Of a stretch of 64,000 bases of DNA, positions 25,977 to 34,977 are shown one piece after another. The DNA comes from Microbacterium sp. W4I4 (GTDB lineage Bacteria > Actinomycetota > Actinomycetes > Actinomycetales > Microbacteriaceae): NCBI RefSeq assembly GCF_030816235.1, contig NZ_JAUSXT010000001.1:1302001-1366000 (forward strand), given 5' to 3'. The translations under genes and the position numbers were made by a program. Each line of letters begins with the position of its first letter. Within the stretch, counting starts at the first letter, position 1. Below the pieces are notes generated by a model. That model searched no databases, had not been told where the DNA came from, and saw nothing but the letters and a program-made list of their open reading frames with translations.

Positions 25977-27220
25977 TGACGCGCGGCATCGCCGCACCTC
26001 GACTCGAGGCACTGGGCGACCGCAACTTCCGGTGGTTCTTCCTCGCGCGGGCGATCACCATGATCACCGGCTCGATGTCGTCGATCGCGCTGGCCTTCGC
26101 CGTGCTCGAGATCGACAACGACCCCGTCAGCCTGTCACTCGTACTCACCGCGTTCACCCTCTCGAATATCGTCTTCGTGCTGTTCGGAGGCGTGGTGGCC
26201 GACCGTCTGCCACGGGCGCTGGTGATCCAGGCCTGCTACGTGCTCGACATCCTCTCGATCGGCACGATCGCTTTCCTGCTGTTCACGGGCACCGCCACGA
26301 TTCCGATGGTCGTGGGCCTCGCCGCGGTGAACGGCGCCTCGACGGCGTTCGTGCTGCCCGCCATGCAGGGCATCATCCCCCAGCTCACACAGCCCGAGAC
26401 GCTCCAGCAGGCCAACGCATTGCTGTCGTTCGTGCGTTCGGCGGTGACCATCGGCGGCCCGGTGATCGCCGGCATCCTGGTCACCACCGTCGGCCCCGCC
26501 TGGGCCATGATCGCGCAGCTGATCGGCTGGCTCGCCGCCATCCCGATCCTCGCCATGGTGAAGCTGCCACCGCCCGCCGGCGACGGCCGCTTCTCGCTGT
26601 TCAGCGACCTGCGCATCGGGTGGACGGAGTTCTGGAGCCGTTCCTGGCTGGTCTCCGTGGTCTTCGCGTTCATGATCATGAACGCGATCCACGTCGGATC
26701 CTGGGGCGTCGTCGGGCCGTACATCGCGAAGAACGACGAGCGGCTCGGCATCGCCGGCTGGGGCTGGGTGGTCGGCGCCGAGGGCGTCGGAGTGCTGCTG
26801 ATGACGCTGATCCTGATGTGGGTGCCGCTGAAGAGGCCGCTGCGGATGGGCATGATCGGCATCAGCCTGTTCGCGATCCCGCTGACGATGCTCGGCCTGC
26901 ATCCGGTCGTCGTGTTCGTCGCCATCGCGGCGTTCCTCGCGGGGGCGGGTGCCGAGGTGTTCAGCACCGGCTGGAGCGTGGCGATGATGGAGAACATCCC
27001 CACCGACAAGCTCAGCCGCGTCTCCAGCTACGACATGCTGGGCAGCTTCGTGGTCATGCCGATCGGCACGCTCGTCTACGGCTGGCTGATCACGCGCGCC
27101 GATCCTGCGATCGTGCTCACCACGTCCGGGATCATCTACGCGGTCATCGCCGTCGCGACGGCGTTCGTGCCGAGCGTGTGGCGGATGGGACGCGTCGAGG
27201 CGGCGACAGTCCGGACCTGA
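25976..27220 (+). CDS. MFS transporter (drug exporter-like)
   Basis: A 414-residue protein with twelve predicted helices. Motif A-like FGGVVADRLPRALVIQ lies in loop 2-3, and GGPVIAGILVTTVGPAWAM in the fifth helix region. The profile is that of MFS_3/enterobactin-exporter-like and macrolide-type exporters common in actinobacteria. No substrate can be assigned. The start at 25976 lacks a good ribosome site and overlaps the stop of a short upstream ORF. The gene ends in a strong hairpin that overlaps its stop codon. Confidence 0.82.
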   Translation: MTRGIAAPRLEALGDRNFRWFFLARAITMITGSMSSIALAFAVLEIDNDPVSLSLVLTAFTLSNIVFVLFGGVVADRLPRALVIQACYVLDILSIGTIAFLLFTGTATIPMVVGLAAVNGASTAFVLPAMQGIIPQLTQPETLQQANALLSFVRSAVTIGGPVIAGILVTTVGPAWAMIAQLIGWLAAIPILAMVKLPPPAGDGRFSLFSDLRIGWTEFWSRSWLVSVVFAFMIMNAIHVGSWGVVGPYIAKNDERLGIAGWGWVVGAEGVGVLLMTLILMWVPLKRPLRMGMIGISLFAIPLTMLGLHPVVVFVAIAAFLAGAGAEVFSTGWSVAMMENIPTDKLSRVSSYDMLGSFVVMPIGTLVYGWLITRADPAIVLTTSGIIYAVIAVATAFVPSVWRMGRVEAATVRT

Positions 27221-27239
27221 GTCCGGGAGTCGCCGCCTC
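27197..27239. terminator. Bidirectional terminator hairpin between convergent genes
   Basis: GAGGCGGCGAC-AG-TCCGGAC-CTGA-GTCCGG-GA-GTCGCCGCCTC forms a two-part stem of 11 and 6-7 bp around a tight loop. It overlaps the MFS stop codon and lies 21 bp from the end of the convergent AtoE-type gene. There is no U tract, as is usual in high-GC actinobacteria. Confidence 0.7.
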
Positions 27240-27259
27240 GGGTGCGGCCTCGGTTCAGC

Positions 27260-28624
27260 TCAGAGACTGACCAGCAGCAGCGCGGCCGCCATCACCACGC
27301 CGGAGCCCAGCAGCGTGACGAACGTGTAGCCGAGGATGTCGCGCATCTTCAACCCCGCGATCGCCAGCACCGGCAGCGCCCAGAACGGCTGGATCATGTT
27401 GGTCCACTGGTCGCCGTACGCGACCGCCATGATCGCGATCGACGGATCGACGCCCAGCTGGTTGGCCGCGTCGAGCATGATCGGCCCCTGCACGGCGAAC
27501 TGGCCGCCGCCCGAGGGCACGAAGAAGTTCACGATGCCCGCGGACAGCAGCGCCAGCACGCCGAAGGTGACCGGCGTCGCGATCGACACGAAGGCGTCCG
27601 AGAAGAGCTTGATCAGCCCCGAGCCGGCCATGATGCCGAGGATGCCGGCGTACAGCGGGAACTGCACCAGGATCTCGCCGACGTTCGAAGCAGCGCGCTT
27701 GGTCAGATGGATCAGCTCGAACGGATTGCGCACGATCAGCAGGATGAGCGCCAGGAACGACCAGTTGACGATGTCGAGGGTGAGCGTGCCGCCCTGCACG
27801 AAGTGCACGACCAGATACCCCACCAGACCCAGACCGAGCACGAGAGTCAGGAAGCGAGACGCATCGATCCGGTCGGCGGGAGTGGCGACCTCGTCGTCCA
27901 TCTCGTCCTCGGACTCGGAGCCGACGTGCACGGGGAGCTCATAGATCGGGTCGTCCTTGCGGGGTCGGATCAGGAAGAACAGCAGTGCGCACACCACGAT
28001 GACCGCGAGCGCGGCGAGCATGTTCCACATCGAGAACGTCGTCTGCGACACGGGCACGACCTCGCCGCCCAGACTGGGCGCGAGGAAGGAATCGGGCGTC
28101 GCGGCGGTCAGCGGCCCCGAGCCGGAATAGCCCATGTGCCACACGACGAAGCCGGAGTAGCCGGCGGCGACCAGCAGCGGGAAGTGCACCTTGATGCCGC
28201 GCTCGCGCGCCTGGACGGCGATCTCACGGGCGAGCAGCGTGCCCACGATCAGGCCGAGGCCCCAGGTGATGAGGCTGGCGATGGCGGCGATGATGAACAC
28301 GAACACGTACGCCGAGGCCGCGCTTGCGGGTACGCGCGCCAGCCACCGCAGCAGCCTGCGCACCGGTCGGGTGTTGGCGAGCATGTAGCCGAGCAGAAGG
28401 ATCAGGCACATCTGGGTCATGAAGGCGAGCAGGCCCGAGAGGCCGTCGCCCCAGCTCTTGACCACGTCCACCGGGCTGGTCCTGGTGAGCGTCATCGCGA
28501 GCACGGCGACCACCAGGGTCAGCACGATCGCGAATGTGAGTGCCGAGGGCACCCAGCGTTCGAGGAACCTGTTGATGGGGCGCATCACGCTGCGCGTCTC
28601 GGACCGCGTCTGCGTTGTGGGCAT
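27260..28624 (-). CDS. Short-chain fatty acid transporter (AtoE/TIGR00366 family)
   Basis: This is a 454-residue membrane protein. Its conserved blocks include WGLGLIVGTLLAREIAVQ, SGFVVWHMGYSGSGPL and FFVPSGGGQFAVQGPIM, which identify the AtoE family of short-chain fatty acid permeases. It probably imports acetoacetate, butyrate or similar acids with protons. The start at 28624 has AAGGAG 8 nt upstream. No beta-oxidation or CoA-transferase genes are adjacent, so its metabolic partner is elsewhere. Confidence 0.85.
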   Translation of the reverse strand: MPTTQTRSETRSVMRPINRFLERWVPSALTFAIVLTLVVAVLAMTLTRTSPVDVVKSWGDGLSGLLAFMTQMCLILLLGYMLANTRPVRRLLRWLARVPASAASAYVFVFIIAAIASLITWGLGLIVGTLLAREIAVQARERGIKVHFPLLVAAGYSGFVVWHMGYSGSGPLTAATPDSFLAPSLGGEVVPVSQTTFSMWNMLAALAVIVVCALLFFLIRPRKDDPIYELPVHVGSESEDEMDDEVATPADRIDASRFLTLVLGLGLVGYLVVHFVQGGTLTLDIVNWSFLALILLIVRNPFELIHLTKRAASNVGEILVQFPLYAGILGIMAGSGLIKLFSDAFVSIATPVTFGVLALLSAGIVNFFVPSGGGQFAVQGPIMLDAANQLGVDPSIAIMAVAYGDQWTNMIQPFWALPVLAIAGLKMRDILGYTFVTLLGSGVVMAAALLLVSL

Positions 28625-28706
28625 GACGGAAACTCCTTCGTCTCGTAGGTACTCCGACCATAGCGATCTCACGGCTGTCGCCTTGGCGCCGCACAGCATC
28701 GCAGGC

Positions 28707-28712
28707 CACACT
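28707..28712 (+). promoter_or_regulatory. Candidate -10 box (leaderless) of the DUF6882-like gene
   Basis: CACACT lies 6 nt before ATG 28719. It keeps A2 and T6 of the TANNNT consensus but lacks T1. No ribosome site precedes the ATG. Confidence 0.4.
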
Positions 28713-28718
28713 GGATCC

Positions 28719-29438
28719 ATGACCTTCGAGACGCTGCGGGCCCTCGCCGACCGCGCCGCACTGTTCACCGCCCTCCGTCAGGATCAGCTCGTCACCGCCA
28801 CGAATGCGCTCGGCGAGCACCGCTGGGACGTCGATCTCGAGGCCGGCACGTTCACCTTCGCCTCGATCGAGGATCCGACCCGTACGCTCCTGGCGACGCC
28901 GCACCTGCTGGCGTCCATCGCCCCGGGTCCGCGTTCGCTGATGTGGTCCTGGACGCTGCCGCAGGGCGATCGCACCGGCATAACGGACAGACTGCGCACG
29001 TACGGCGCCGACCACGACATCGTCGAGCTGACTCAGGGCGAGGTGGCCTTCCCCGACGACGCCGGTGACGACCTCGAGGAGTGGATCGCCGAACTCGCCC
29101 ACACGATCGGCGGGGCCTCGGTGGAGATCACCGGGCTCTCCCCCTATTACTCCGCACCGACCGGCGGCGCGAGGGCGGTTCTGCTGCTGGATGCTCCCCT
29201 GGAGCCGCTCACCGTCGCATCCGCAGTGTCCGCGCTCCCCCGCATCCTGTGGGACCTCACCCTGAGCGACCCGCGCGCGTCGGTGTGGGATCTGGCCCGC
29301 CTGGCCGGCTGGAAGCTGGAGTGGGCCGACGACGCCTTCTCCGCCGCCACGCTGTCGGATGCCACGGGTTCGGCGACCTTCTCGTTCGACGAGTACGCGC
29401 GGATCACCGACGTCAAGGGCACGCTGACGGGATCCTGA
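28719..29438 (+). CDS. DUF6882-like protein of unknown function
   Basis: A 239-residue cytoplasmic protein without signal or membrane segment. It begins MTFETLRALADRAALFTALRQDQL and contains the FTFASIEDPTRTLLATPHLLASIAPGPRSLMWSW block that I associate with the DUF6882 family of actinobacterial proteins. The pattern is an alpha/beta domain rich in W and acidic residues. No function is known. It is a single gene, divergent from the AtoE-type transporter and convergent with folD. Confidence 0.65.
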   Translation: MTFETLRALADRAALFTALRQDQLVTATNALGEHRWDVDLEAGTFTFASIEDPTRTLLATPHLLASIAPGPRSLMWSWTLPQGDRTGITDRLRTYGADHDIVELTQGEVAFPDDAGDDLEEWIAELAHTIGGASVEITGLSPYYSAPTGGARAVLLLDAPLEPLTVASAVSALPRILWDLTLSDPRASVWDLARLAGWKLEWADDAFSAATLSDATGSATFSFDEYARITDVKGTLTGS

Positions 29439-29444
29439 CACGGC

Positions 29445-29479
29445 GACACCCCGTGCTGACGCCGAGAAGTCGGGGTCTC
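29445..29479. terminator. Possible terminator between convergent genes
   Basis: GACACCCCG (29445-29453) pairs with CGGGGTCTC (29471-29479) with one mismatch. It lies in the 53-bp gap between convergent ends of the DUF6882-like gene and folD. Confidence 0.4.
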
Positions 29480-29491
29480 GGGGAAAGGCCG

Positions 29492-30373
29492 TCAGGCCAG
29501 CGAGCGCTCCGCAGCCTCCACGACGTTCGTCATGAGCAGCGCGACCGTCATCGGTCCGACGCCGCCGGGGTTGGGCGAGACCCAGCCGGCGACCTCGGCG
29601 ACATCCGGGTGCACGTCGCCATAGACCTTGGACTTGCCGGTCTCGGCATCCGTCTCCCGCGTGACGCCCACATCGAGCACCGCGGCGCCCGGCTTCACGT
29701 CGGATGCCGTGATGAGGTGCTTCACGCCAGCGCCGGCGACGATCACGTCGGCCTGGCGCAGGTAGGGCGTCATGTCGGGCGTGCCGGTGTGCACCTGCGT
29801 GACCGTGGCGTTGATGTCACGACGGGTCAGCAGCAGACCCATCGGGCGGCCGATGGTCACACCACGGCCCACGACGACCACATGCTTGCCCTTGAGGTCG
29901 TAGTCGTTGCGCAGCAGCAGCTCGATGACGCCTCGGGGCGTGCACGGCAGCGGCGTGCGGATCGGGCTGTTGACGTTCAGCACCAGGCGGCCGAGGTTGG
30001 TCGGATGCAGGCCGTCAGCGTCCTTCGCCGGGCCGATGCGCTCCAGGATCGCGTCCGTGTCGAGGTGCTTGGGCAGCGGCAGCTGCACGATGTAGCCGTG
30101 GCAGCTCGGGTCGGCGTTGAGGTCGTCGATCAGCGCCTCGACCTCGGCCTGCGTGGCATCCGCCGGCAGCTCTCGCTGGATCGAGTTCATCCCGATCGCC
30201 TCGGACTGCCGGTGCTTCATGCCGACGTACAGCTGGGATGCCGGGTCGGCTCCCACCAGCACCGTGGCGATGCCGGGCACGACCCCGCGCTCGCGCAGCG
30301 CCGCGACGCGCTCAGCCAGCTCTGCCTTGATCGCAGCCGCAGCCGCCTTGCCGTCGAGGATCTTCGCGGTCAT
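29492..30373 (-). CDS. folD: Methylenetetrahydrofolate dehydrogenase / methenyltetrahydrofolate cyclohydrolase
   Basis: This 293-residue bifunctional enzyme interconverts 5,10-methylene-THF and 10-formyl-THF. Catalytic K53 lies in [16 protein letters not shown], with the conserved [13 protein letters not shown] and the NADP-binding [33 protein letters not shown] is near the C-terminus. It is the second gene of the riboswitch-controlled glyA-folD unit, separated from glyA by a family B palindrome. The product 10-formyl-THF is a substrate of PurH, encoded at the right edge of the window. Confidence 0.95.
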   Translation of the reverse strand: MTAKILDGKAAAAAIKAELAERVAALRERGVVPGIATVLVGADPASQLYVGMKHRQSEAIGMNSIQRELPADATQAEVEALIDDLNADPSCHGYIVQLPLPKHLDTDAILERIGPAKDADGLHPTNLGRLVLNVNSPIRTPLPCTPRGVIELLLRNDYDLKGKHVVVVGRGVTIGRPMGLLLTRRDINATVTQVHTGTPDMTPYLRQADVIVAGAGVKHLITASDVKPGAAVLDVGVTRETDAETGKSKVYGDVHPDVAEVAGWVSPNPGGVGPMTVALLMTNVVEAAERSLA

Positions 30374-30392
30374 GTGCGTCCCTTCGTTACTG

Positions 30393-30459
30393 CCCGTCTA
30401 TACGGCGCAAACCGCCCTGAATCAGCCCGAAAGAGGGCGGATTGCGCCATATAGACGGG
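30393..30459. repeat. 67-bp palindromic element, family B copy 2
   Basis: CCCGTCTATACGGCGC...GCGCCATATAGACGGG, 67 bp, lies between glyA and folD of the same transcript. The arms and length match copy 1 at 20605; the loop differs. In mRNA it would give an approximately 25-bp stem that might weaken read-through or protect the glyA message. Confidence 0.93.
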
Positions 30460-30476
30460 AGGTGAGTTGTGGATGC

Positions 30477-31751
30477 TTACTGGTGCAGGTCCGGGTAGAG
30501 CGGGAACACCTCGGCGAGAGTGGCGACACGGGCGCGCAGCGCCTCCACATCCGCACCAGGCAGGAGCGCGAGGGCGATCACGTCGGCGACCTCGGTGAAC
30601 TCGGCGTCGCCGAAGCCGCGGGTCGCGAGCGCCGGCGTGCCGATGCGCAGACCCGAGGTGACCATCGGCGGGCGCGGGTCGTTCGGGACCGCGTTGCGGT
30701 TCACGGTGATGTGGATCTCGTGCAGCAGATCCTCGGCCTGCTTGCCGTCGATCTCGGCGTCGCGCAGGTCGACGAGCACGAGGTGCACGTCGGTGCCGCC
30801 GGAGCGCACGGCGATGCCGGCATCCTTGACATCCTGCTTCGAGAGGCGGTCGGCGATGATCTTCGCACCCGAGAGCACGCGCTCCTGGCGCTCGGCGAAC
30901 TCGGGGGTCGCCGCGAGCTTGAACGCGGTCGCCTTCGCGGCGATCACGTGCATGAGCGGACCGCCCTGCTGACCCGGGAACACGGCCGAGTTGATCTTCT
31001 TGGCGATGTCGGCGTCGTTGGTGAGGATGAAGCCCGAGCGGGGTCCGCCGATGGTCTTGTGCACGGTCGAGGAGACGACGTGGGCGTGCGGCACCGGGTT
31101 CGGGTGCAGGCCCGCGGCGACGAGCCCGGCGAAGTGCGCCATGTCGACCCACAGCAGCGCGCCGACCTCATCGGCGATGGCGCGGAACGCGGCGAAGTCC
31201 AGCTGGCGGGGGTACGCCGACCATCCCGCGATGATGACCTTGGGCTTGTGCTCGATGGCGAGCGCGCGCACCTCGTCCATGTCGATCGTGGAGGTCTCGG
31301 GGTTCACGCCGTAGGCGACGATGTTGTAGAGACGGCCGGAGAAGTTGATCTTCATGCCGTGGGTGAGGTGGCCGCCCTGGTCGAGGGACAGACCGAGCAG
31401 CGTGTCGCCCGGGCGGGCGATGGCGTGCAGCACCGCGGCGTTGGCGCTGGCGCCGGAGTGCGGCTGCACGTTGGCGAACTCGGAGCCGAAGAGGGACTTG
31501 GCCCGCTCGATGGCGAGCGACTCGGCGACGTCGACCTCTTCGCAGCCACCGTAGTAGCGGCGGCCGGGGTAGCCCTCGGCGTACTTGTTCGTGAGCACGG
31601 AGCCCTGCGACTGCAGGATCGAGACGGGCACGAAGTTCTCGGACGCGATCATCTCGAGGTACGTGCGCTGGCGGTTCAGCTCGCGCTCGAGCACCTCGGC
31701 GATCTCGGGGTCCACCTCGGCGAGCGGTGCGTTGAAGTAGCGGTCGGTCAT
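30477..31751 (-). CDS. glyA: Serine hydroxymethyltransferase
   Basis: This 424-residue PLP enzyme converts serine and THF to glycine and 5,10-methylene-THF. The PLP lysine is K232 in [14 protein letters not shown]. Other family blocks are [35 protein letters not shown] and [12 protein letters not shown]. The start at 31751 has AGGAG 6 nt upstream. A ZTP riboswitch occupies the leader, so expression should rise when ZMP/ZTP accumulates, that is when 10-formyl-THF is short. Confidence 0.97.
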   Translation of the reverse strand: MTDRYFNAPLAEVDPEIAEVLERELNRQRTYLEMIASENFVPVSILQSQGSVLTNKYAEGYPGRRYYGGCEEVDVAESLAIERAKSLFGSEFANVQPHSGASANAAVLHAIARPGDTLLGLSLDQGGHLTHGMKINFSGRLYNIVAYGVNPETSTIDMDEVRALAIEHKPKVIIAGWSAYPRQLDFAAFRAIADEVGALLWVDMAHFAGLVAAGLHPNPVPHAHVVSSTVHKTIGGPRSGFILTNDADIAKKINSAVFPGQQGGPLMHVIAAKATAFKLAATPEFAERQERVLSGAKIIADRLSKQDVKDAGIAVRSGGTDVHLVLVDLRDAEIDGKQAEDLLHEIHITVNRNAVPNDPRPPMVTSGLRIGTPALATRGFGDAEFTEVADVIALALLPGADVEALRARVATLAEVFPLYPDLHQ

Positions 31752-31786
31752 GGCGATCTCCTGTTCACACGGGGAAAGGGTGTTCC

Positions 31787-31868
31787 TCATCGGCCCAGGC
31801 GCGCGGTCGAATGCTATGAGGCCGCTCCCCGGTGGTTGCCCACCCAGACGCCAGTCGCGACGGGAAAA
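31787..31868 (-). ncRNA. ZTP (ZMP/ZTP-sensing, pfl motif) riboswitch
   Basis: On the minus strand the leader reads CGCGACTGGCG, then a hairpin GGTGGGCAACCACC, then the signature CCGGGGAGCGGCC. After a variable stem it ends CCGCGCGCCTGGGCC. This reproduces the conserved pfl/ZTP aptamer (CGACUGGCG, CCACCGGGGAGCG, GCCUGGGC) in order and spacing. It precedes glyA-folD, a typical target. Downstream, ACACCC...GTGT can pair just before the AGGAG ribosome site, so the output is probably a terminator or a translation switch. Confidence 0.9.
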
Positions 31869-31897
31869 GCTTAGCGGATGCGGATCGACGCACAGGG

Positions 31898-31903
31898 TAG
31901 ATT
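31898..31903 (+). promoter_or_regulatory. -10 box (leaderless) of the hexosaminidase-nagA operon
   Basis: TAGATT followed by 6 nt (TTGTTC) and ATG 31910. No ribosome site is present. It is among the clearest of the leaderless starts in the window. Confidence 0.6.
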
Positions 31904-31909
31904 TTGTTC

Positions 31910-33433
31910 ATGGTCCTTCCTCTTCCGCTGCCGGTCATCCCCGCGCCCGTGTCGAGCATCGTCGAGGAGGGGATGCTGCCGCTGACCGCCGCCCTCGGCG
32001 TGCACGGCGATCCCGCCGCCACGACGCTGCTGATCGACGCGATCGCCCGGCGCACCGGCATCCGCCCGGCTCAAGACGAGACCGGCATCTCACTGCGCGT
32101 CGACCCCGCTATCGCCGCCGCCGAGGGATACACCCTCACGATCGCCGATGATGTGGAGGTCACCGGCGCGGATGCTGCCGGCCTCTTCTACGGCATCCAG
32201 ACGCTGCTGCAGCTGCTCCGCCAGGACGAGCACGGCAGCTGGGGATGGTCGCGCGCCCGCATCGAGGACGCGCCGCGCTTCGACTACCGCGGCGTCATGC
32301 TCGACGTGACCAGGCACTTCTTCACGGTCGACGAGGTCAAGACCGTCATCGACCGCTGCGCGGCACTGAAGTTCAACCATCTGCATCTGCATCTCAGTGA
32401 CGACCAGGGCTGGCGACTCCACGTCGATTCCTGGCCGCTGCTGTCTGAGCTCTCCTCCACGGCGAGCGCGACCGGCGACGGGACGACGGCCGGCGGCGGC
32501 TGCTACAGCAGGGACGACTACCGCGCGATCGTCGCGCACGCGGCATCCCGGCACGTCACGATCGTCCCCGAGATCGACATGCCCGGCCACACCCACGCGA
32601 TCGGGCTCGCATACCCCGAGCTGGCCGAGGACCCGGTGATGAACGAGCATCTGCTCGACGACGCCGAACGTCTGGGCCAGGAGCTTCCGAAGGCCGGCGT
32701 GCCCTACACCGGCTGGGGTGTGGGCCATTCCAGCCTGCGCATCCGCAACGAGCGCACCTACGACTTCATCCGCGACGTGCTCACCGAGCTCGCCGAGATG
32801 ACGCCGGGCCCGTACCTGCACATCGGCGGCGACGAGTCGCTGGGCACCTCACCGGAGGACTTCGCGTACTTCATCGCCCGCGTCACGGGCATCGTCACCG
32901 AGCTCGGCAAGACGCCCGTCGCCTGGCATGAGGCGGGAGCAGCGGACGTCGCACCCGGCACGGTCGGGCAGTACTGGGGCCTGCTCGAGCCCTCGCCCGA
33001 GCACGCCGCGCACGCGGCCCGGTTCGTCGAACGCGGCGGACGCGTCATCCTCTCCCCCGCCGACGCGGCGTATCTGGACATCAAGCCAACGGCGGACTTC
33101 CCACTCGGCCTCGCCTGGGCGGGCATCGTCGACGTGCATCGCGCGTACGACTGGGAACCCGCTGCGATCCTGGATCTGCCGACCGAGGCGATCGCCGGAA
33201 TCGAGGCTCCGTTGTGGACTGAGACGGTCAGCTGCCTGACGGATGCCGAGCAGCTGATGTACCCGCGCATCGCGGCGATCGCCGAGCTCGCCTGGTCGAC
33301 GCCTGCGACACCCGATGCCGAGGGTCGCGACAGCGGGTCGTTCGGCGAGAGACTGGGGCGCATGGCGCCGCTGTGGCGGGCCGACGGCATCCGATTCCAT
33401 CCCACCACCGAGATCGTCTGGAGCGAACGATGA
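31910..33433 (+). CDS. Beta-N-acetylhexosaminidase, GH20
   Basis: The protein (507 aa) has the small GH20b N-terminal domain followed by the catalytic barrel (RGVMLDVTRHF, HLHLSDDQGWR, PEIDMPGHTHA). The catalytic Asp-Glu pair is D308-E309 in LHIGGDES, which acts with the substrate acetamido group. It removes terminal GlcNAc from chitin oligosaccharides or muropeptides. No signal peptide is seen, so it should act in the cytoplasm on imported disaccharides. Its stop overlaps the nagA start (ATGA), giving a GlcNAc salvage operon. Confidence 0.92.
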   Translation: MVLPLPLPVIPAPVSSIVEEGMLPLTAALGVHGDPAATTLLIDAIARRTGIRPAQDETGISLRVDPAIAAAEGYTLTIADDVEVTGADAAGLFYGIQTLLQLLRQDEHGSWGWSRARIEDAPRFDYRGVMLDVTRHFFTVDEVKTVIDRCAALKFNHLHLHLSDDQGWRLHVDSWPLLSELSSTASATGDGTTAGGGCYSRDDYRAIVAHAASRHVTIVPEIDMPGHTHAIGLAYPELAEDPVMNEHLLDDAERLGQELPKAGVPYTGWGVGHSSLRIRNERTYDFIRDVLTELAEMTPGPYLHIGGDESLGTSPEDFAYFIARVTGIVTELGKTPVAWHEAGAADVAPGTVGQYWGLLEPSPEHAAHAARFVERGGRVILSPADAAYLDIKPTADFPLGLAWAGIVDVHRAYDWEPAAILDLPTEAIAGIEAPLWTETVSCLTDAEQLMYPRIAAIAELAWSTPATPDAEGRDSGSFGERLGRMAPLWRADGIRFHPTTEIVWSER

Positions 33434-34608
33434 CCCCCACCACCGACTTCCACGGATCGCGGGTCGTCCACTCGGCCCGCATCGTCGACGGAGACGGTTC
33501 GATCACCGACGACGGCTGGGTGCGCTTCGAGGACGGACGGGTCGTCGCGCGCGGCACCGGCGATGACTGGGGCACCGCCGACGACGTCGTGGATGCGTCC
33601 GCGGTGGCCGGACCGGATGCCGTGCTCACCCCCGGGTTCATCGACATCCATGGCCACGGCGGGGCCGGTGCCGCGTACGACGACGGCAGCGACGCGATCC
33701 GCACCGGGCGGGCCATGCACCGCTCGCACGGCACCACCCGCGCCGTGATCTCGCTGGTCACCGCGACGGTGGATCAGCTGGCCGCGCAGGTCGAGACGAT
33801 CGCCGACCTGGCGCAGACGGACGCCGAGATCCTCGGCAGCCATCTGGAGGGGCCGTTCCTCGACCCCGGACACCACGGCGCGCACGAGCCCTCACTGCTG
33901 CGTCATCCCGACCCCGCCGACATCTCACGCCTCCTGGAGGCCGGTCGCGGCACGGTCCGGCAGGTCACGCTGGCTCCCGAGCTGCCCGGCGGAATCGACG
34001 CGGTCCGGCAGATCGTGGCATCAGGCACGGCGGTCGCCGTCGGACACACCGACGCGGATGCCGCGATCGCGCGCGCCGCGTTCGAGGCGGGCGCATCGAT
34101 CCTCACCCACGCGTTCAACGCGATGAACGGCATCCACCACCGGGCGCCCGGGCCCGTGCTGATCGCCGCCGCCGATCACCGGGTGGTGCTCGAGGGCATC
34201 GCCGACAACATCCACCTCGACCCCATGGTGATCAAGCTGCTGTTCGACGCGGCTCCAGGTCGGGTGGCACTGATCACCGATTCGATGGCCGCGGCGGGCA
34301 GCGCCGACGGCCACTACGACCTGGGTGCCGTGAAGGTGACGGTCAAGGACGGCATCGCCCGAGCCGACGACACCGGCTCGATCGCCGGTTCCACACTCAC
34401 GCAGGACGTCGCGCTGCGCCGCGCCGTCGAGGCGGGCGTCGCTCTCGGCGAGGCCGTGCGTGCATTGACGTCAACGCCGGCGGGTGCGATCGGGTTCGGC
34501 GGCGAGCTCGGGATGCTGCGGCCCGGCCGCATCGCCGATGCCGTCCTGCTGGACGGCGACTTCGCCGTGCGCGCGGTGTGGATCGGCGCGGCACCGTCTC
34601 GCCGATGA
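33430..34608 (+). CDS. nagA: N-acetylglucosamine-6-phosphate deacetylase
   Basis: A 392-residue amidohydrolase with metal ligands in GFIDIHGHGG, HLEGPFLD and VGHTDADA, then THAFNAM and the catalytic aspartate in LITDSMAAAG. It deacetylates GlcNAc-6-P to glucosamine-6-P, the substrate of NagB encoded at 38951-39730. It is translationally coupled to the upstream hexosaminidase gene by a 4-bp overlap. The start gives the usual family length. Confidence 0.93.
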   Translation: MTPTTDFHGSRVVHSARIVDGDGSITDDGWVRFEDGRVVARGTGDDWGTADDVVDASAVAGPDAVLTPGFIDIHGHGGAGAAYDDGSDAIRTGRAMHRSHGTTRAVISLVTATVDQLAAQVETIADLAQTDAEILGSHLEGPFLDPGHHGAHEPSLLRHPDPADISRLLEAGRGTVRQVTLAPELPGGIDAVRQIVASGTAVAVGHTDADAAIARAAFEAGASILTHAFNAMNGIHHRAPGPVLIAAADHRVVLEGIADNIHLDPMVIKLLFDAAPGRVALITDSMAAAGSADGHYDLGAVKVTVKDGIARADDTGSIAGSTLTQDVALRRAVEAGVALGEAVRALTSTPAGAIGFGGELGMLRPGRIADAVLLDGDFAVRAVWIGAAPSRR

Positions 34609-34663
34609 CGAGGTGGGAGACCGCCGCGCTCCCCAGCCACGGCGGCCCCACTCGTCTCGAGCG

Positions 34664-34705
34664 GGCCGAGTCGGAGGCTCCTCCCCCGAGGACTCCGACC
34701 CGGCC
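34664..34705 (+). terminator. Hairpin terminator after nagA
   Basis: GTCGGAG (34670-34676) pairs with CTCCGAC (34693-34699), with an inner TCCTC/GAGGA stem and outer GGCC/GGCC pairs. It starts 55 bp after the nagA stop. No U tract follows. Confidence 0.6.
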
Positions 34706-34977
34706 ATCCGATGCGATACCGCTGACATCGACTCCCTCAGCGACCGCCCCCCGGTGGCGCCTCAGGAGTGCTCTACGAGAAGAGACGTGCCGGTACGCGA
34801 TCCATTACGCGACTTGTCGAGAATCTTTTCCGCCCCCTCGGATCCACTGCCCGGTTGTCCACAGGGGTGGCCCCGAAGACGATTTGGGGGGAGAATGTCG
34901 AAGGCGCGTGATGAATCCACTGTTCATGCGTCTCTTTTGTGAGAGGGTTCCCGCGGGCGCGGGAGGGGAAATCGACT
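34706..34977 (+). promoter_or_regulatory. Upstream region of the sigma-factor fusion gene with possible 15-codon uORF
   Basis: This 272-bp stretch has no recognisable gene. Near its end a GGGGGGAG motif (34886-34892) stands 2 nt before ATG 34895, which opens the peptide MSKARDESTVHASLL ending at 34942. That stop overlaps a GTG (34939) in frame with the sigma gene. A leader peptide or an alternative, longer sigma start is therefore possible. A related TTTTGGGGGG motif precedes the transpeptidase GTG at 41216. Confidence 0.3.

Noticed and set aside
29492..30373. A gap-spanning tRNA or small RNA around TTCGAA-type sequences (for example 45586).
   Set aside because: No cloverleaf with acceptor, D and anticodon arms could be drawn around these motifs.
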